Origin: Planctomycetes bacterium GWF2_50_10
GTDB taxonomy: Bacteria > Planctomycetota > Phycisphaerae > Sedimentisphaerales > GWF2-50-10
Direction of reading: 5' to 3'
NCBI GenBank assembly: GCA_001824635.1
Contig: MHYB01000047.1
Location: 1-5,907, forward strand
Length of the DNA: 5,907 bases
Notes under the pieces: generated by a model
Told to the model about the DNA's origin: nothing
Seen by the model: only the letters and a program-made list of their open reading frames with translations
Databases searched by the model: none
In this document: positions 4,426 through 5,907 of the stretch, piece by piece
Layout of the letters: every line of letters begins with the position of its first letter
Position numbering within the stretch: position 1 is the first letter of the stretch
Translations under genes and position numbers: made by a program

Positions 4426-4802
4426 AGATTTCTGTTTTGGTTGGTGTGAGTTTGCTTGTAATGATGGTTTCGGGGTGTCAGACGGGGGCGCCGACTTGTG
4501 TGCTGGAGCGGAAGGTGCTTGATATTGAATCGATACCGAGCGGGGCGGATGTTTACATTTATAATGTTATGAATCAGAAGAAGACGCTGGTGGGGCAGAC
4601 GCCAATACACATACCTGTGTCTGTTGTGGGCAGCGCAAAGGGTAAGGGGACCGAGCAGATGGCGAAGATGGTGGGGAAAATACGAGTGGAGATCTCCAAG
4701 GAGGGATTTGTGCCTTATAACGGGATAGCGGACCTTAGAGGGGAGAAGCCCAAGGGGTTTGCGATTAAGCTGAATAGAACTAAAGTGAGTAGTGAGAAGT
4801 GA
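4422..4802 (+). CDS. PEGA-domain-like lipoprotein
   Basis: The product has 126 residues. MKISVLVGVSLLVMMVSGC is a type II signal peptide: short basic start, hydrophobic core, lipobox VSGC with Cys19 as the lipidated residue. The mature part shows a PEGA-like pattern: IESIPSGADVYIYN (35-48), VGQTPIHIPV (57-66) and IRVEISKEGFVPY (87-99), the strands of a small beta domain found in surface proteins. A basic/Gly insert (70-86) separates the last two. It is probably anchored to a membrane facing the periplasm; its partner or substrate is unknown. AAGGA lies 9 nt before ATG 4422, and the start also overlaps the microprotein stop. The last codons (Val-Ser-Ser-Glu-Lys and the TGA) lie inside a heptamer repeat, so the original C-terminus has probably been replaced. 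Confidence 0.8.
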   Translation: MKISVLVGVSLLVMMVSGCQTGAPTCVLERKVLDIESIPSGADVYIYNVMNQKKTLVGQTPIHIPVSVVGSAKGKGTEQMAKMVGKIRVEISKEGFVPYNGIADLRGEKPKGFAIKLNRTKVSSEK

Positions 4803-4859
4803 GGAGTGAGAAGTGAGAAGAAAGTGCGTAAGTGCCAAAGTGCGTATGTGCGGAAGTGC
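4784..4859. repeat. Composite short tandem repeat, copy 2
   Basis: Five AGTGAGN heptamers (4784-4818) are followed by five octamers that each start GTGC, at 4824, 4832, 4840, 4848 and 4856. The junction and the first octamers match 3271-3300 almost exactly. The array begins inside the lipoprotein gene and supplies its stop codon. Confidence 0.85.
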
Positions 4860-4864
4860 TTGAA

Positions 4865-4885
4865 GAAGACAGAAGACAGAAGACA
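4865..4885. repeat. GAAGACA heptamer array
   Basis: Three perfect GAAGACA units lie directly behind the composite array, again with period 7 but with a different unit. Confidence 0.8.
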
Positions 4886-4889
4886 GTAG

Positions 4890-4945
4890 TTAGAATAAAA
4901 GAGAAATCGCTGCGCGACGATCTTTAGAAAGGTCCTTCGCAAGCG
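4890..4945 (-). terminator. Imperfect palindrome, probable nadB terminator
   Basis: On the plus strand CGCT, GCGA and ATCTTT (4908-4925) pair with AAAGGT, TCGC and AGCG (4928-4945), with small internal loops and one G-T pair: a 38-nt hairpin between the convergent lipoprotein and nadB genes. Read in the nadB direction it is followed by ATTTCTCTTTTATT, so it could end nadB transcription about 20 bp after the stop. No T tract follows in the plus direction. Confidence 0.45.
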
Positions 4946-4964
4946 CTGGGGTTGGTGTTGGATA

Positions 4965-5907
4965 TTATAGCGTGCATTCTATGTGGGTGGTGAAGTGGGG
5001 GTCTGTTTGGGGGAAGTCGGAGCGGAAGTGGACGCCGCAGCTTTCTTTGCGCTGGTGGGCGCTTTGGGCCATTAGCAGGCAGACGGTTAACATATTCTGG
5101 CATTCCCAGCCTTCGGGTGAATCGAAGACTTTATCCATGACGTAACGCTGCCAGAAGCTGATGATCTCCTGGGCTTCGCGAAGGGGCTGTTCGCGGCGGG
5201 TGATGCCGACGTTTCGCCACATTAATGAGCGGAGGGAGATGCGGACGTCGGAGGTGTCGAGGCGGCTGCGGTCCGAGACGGCGACGTCGTATTTCATGGC
5301 GGGGTGGCTGAGGTGCGCGGATTTTGAGGCTGCTGCCGCGGCATCTTCGCCGGCTATCCTGCCGAAGACGAGGCCTTCGAGGAGAGAGTTTGAGCCGAGG
5401 CGGTTTGCGCCGTGGAGGCCGGTGGATGCGACTTCGCCGCATGCGTAGAGATTGGCGAGATTGGTGCGGGCGAGGGGGTCTGTTTTAATTCCGCCGATCA
5501 TGTAATGGGCGCTGGGACGGACGGGGATCAAATCTTTGCTGACATCTATATCGAAGCTTTCGCACAGTTCGGAGATGAGGGGGAAACGTTTTTTGAAATG
5601 TGCTTTATTGAAATGGCGAACGTCGAGGTAGACGTGGGTGGCGTTTGTTTTGAGCATCTGTTCCAAGATGGCGCGGCTGACGACGTCGCGCGGGGATAGT
5701 TCGGCGGCTTTGCTGTATTCGGGCATGAAGCGGTGGCCGTTGAGGTCGAGGAGCAGAGCGCCTTCGCCACGGAGGGCTTCTGTTATGAGTGCGCGGGAGG
5801 CACCTGCGACGTAGAGGGTGGTGGGGTGGAACTGCATGAATTCCATGTCGCGAAGGACTGCGCCGGCGCGGTAGGCCATGGCCAGGCCGTCGCCTGTTGC
5901 GATCGGC
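4965..5907 (-). CDS. nadB: L-aspartate oxidase, C-terminal part (5' end outside window)
   Basis: NadB oxidises L-aspartate to iminoaspartate with FAD; quinolinate synthase NadA then uses the product in de novo NAD synthesis. The frame is open to the right edge, giving 313 residues of an enzyme of about 540 (E. coli). The fragment opens with ATGDGLAMAYRAGA, then FMQFHPTTLY, ITEALRGEGA, ELSPRDVVSRAI, RPSAHYMIGGI, and GEVASTGLHGANRLGSNSLL, the FAD-binding signature that closes the Rossmann domain. PRD Arg73, AHY His134 and ANR Arg169 (fragment numbering) should match Arg290, His351 and Arg386 of the E. coli active site. The last 110 or so residues form the helical fumarate-reductase-like C-terminal domain, ending RKESCGVHFRSDFP. 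The HGANR/SNSLLE wording fits NadB better than SdhA or FrdA. The start and the N-terminal GxGxxG motif are outside the window. Confidence 0.95.
   Translation of the reverse strand, partial: PIATGDGLAMAYRAGAVLRDMEFMQFHPTTLYVAGASRALITEALRGEGALLLDLNGHRFMPEYSKAAELSPRDVVSRAILEQMLKTNATHVYLDVRHFNKAHFKKRFPLISELCESFDIDVSKDLIPVRPSAHYMIGGIKTDPLARTNLANLYACGEVASTGLHGANRLGSNSLLEGLVFGRIAGEDAAAAASKSAHLSHPAMKYDVAVSDRSRLDTSDVRISLRSLMWRNVGITRREQPLREAQEIISFWQRYVMDKVFDSPEGWECQNMLTVCLLMAQSAHQRKESCGVHFRSDFPQTDPHFTTHIECTL

Noticed and set aside
4784..4885. CRISPR array
   Set aside because: The units are only 7-8 bp, contiguous and without spacers; no cas genes are present.

Overview
The window looks like a bacterial chromosome segment. 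Housekeeping genes (purE, a MEMO-family gene, nadB) alternate with mobile-element debris and repeat-rich intergenic DNA. The housekeeping genes favour GGG and GCG codons. Together with a PEGA-type lipoprotein and heptamer-repeat spacers, this brings to mind anaerobic Planctomycetota (Phycisphaerae/Sedimentisphaerales-like). That placement is an inference from memory and is not proven here.

Left part (1-1980), a mobile-DNA scar. It opens with the C-terminal end of an IS256/Mutator-type transposase (+). Facing it is a 308-aa orphan nuclease with a C-terminal NucS/DUF91-like PD-(D/E)XK domain (-). The nuclease has its own sigma70-like promoter, and its start lies inside a longer open frame. Behind it are two broken gene ends on the minus strand. 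One is the catalytic-tyrosine tail of a tyrosine recombinase (1597-1719). The other is an unrecognised C-terminus (1764-1859).

Middle part (1946-3266), purE and a captured gene. purE (-) has a clear promoter, a Shine-Dalgarno site and a probable terminator. About 700 bp upstream, the purE promoter, ribosome site and first 11 codons occur again as a diverged direct repeat. The second copy now encodes a 21-aa chimeric leader whose stop codon overlaps (ATGA) the start of a membrane-anchored protein gene of unknown function. That gene has an in-frame TAA after 153 codons, followed by 34 more protein-like codons before a TGA. It is therefore either a recent nonsense mutant or a readthrough candidate.

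Right part (3263-5907). A MEMO1-family protein (+) is followed by a previously hidden 38-aa membrane microprotein, which overlaps (ATGA) a PEGA-like lipoprotein gene. Convergent to these is the C-terminal part of nadB (L-aspartate oxidase, first step of de novo NAD synthesis), which runs off the right edge. Most spacers here consist of 7-bp and 8-bp tandem arrays. The same two-part array (AGTGAGN heptamers, then GTGCNNNN octamers) lies on both sides of the MEMO block. The last codons of the lipoprotein gene come from one of these arrays.

The observations most worth a second look are the duplicated purE start region driving an unrelated gene by translational coupling, the interrupted reading frame of that gene, the microprotein-lipoprotein pair, and the paired composite repeats.
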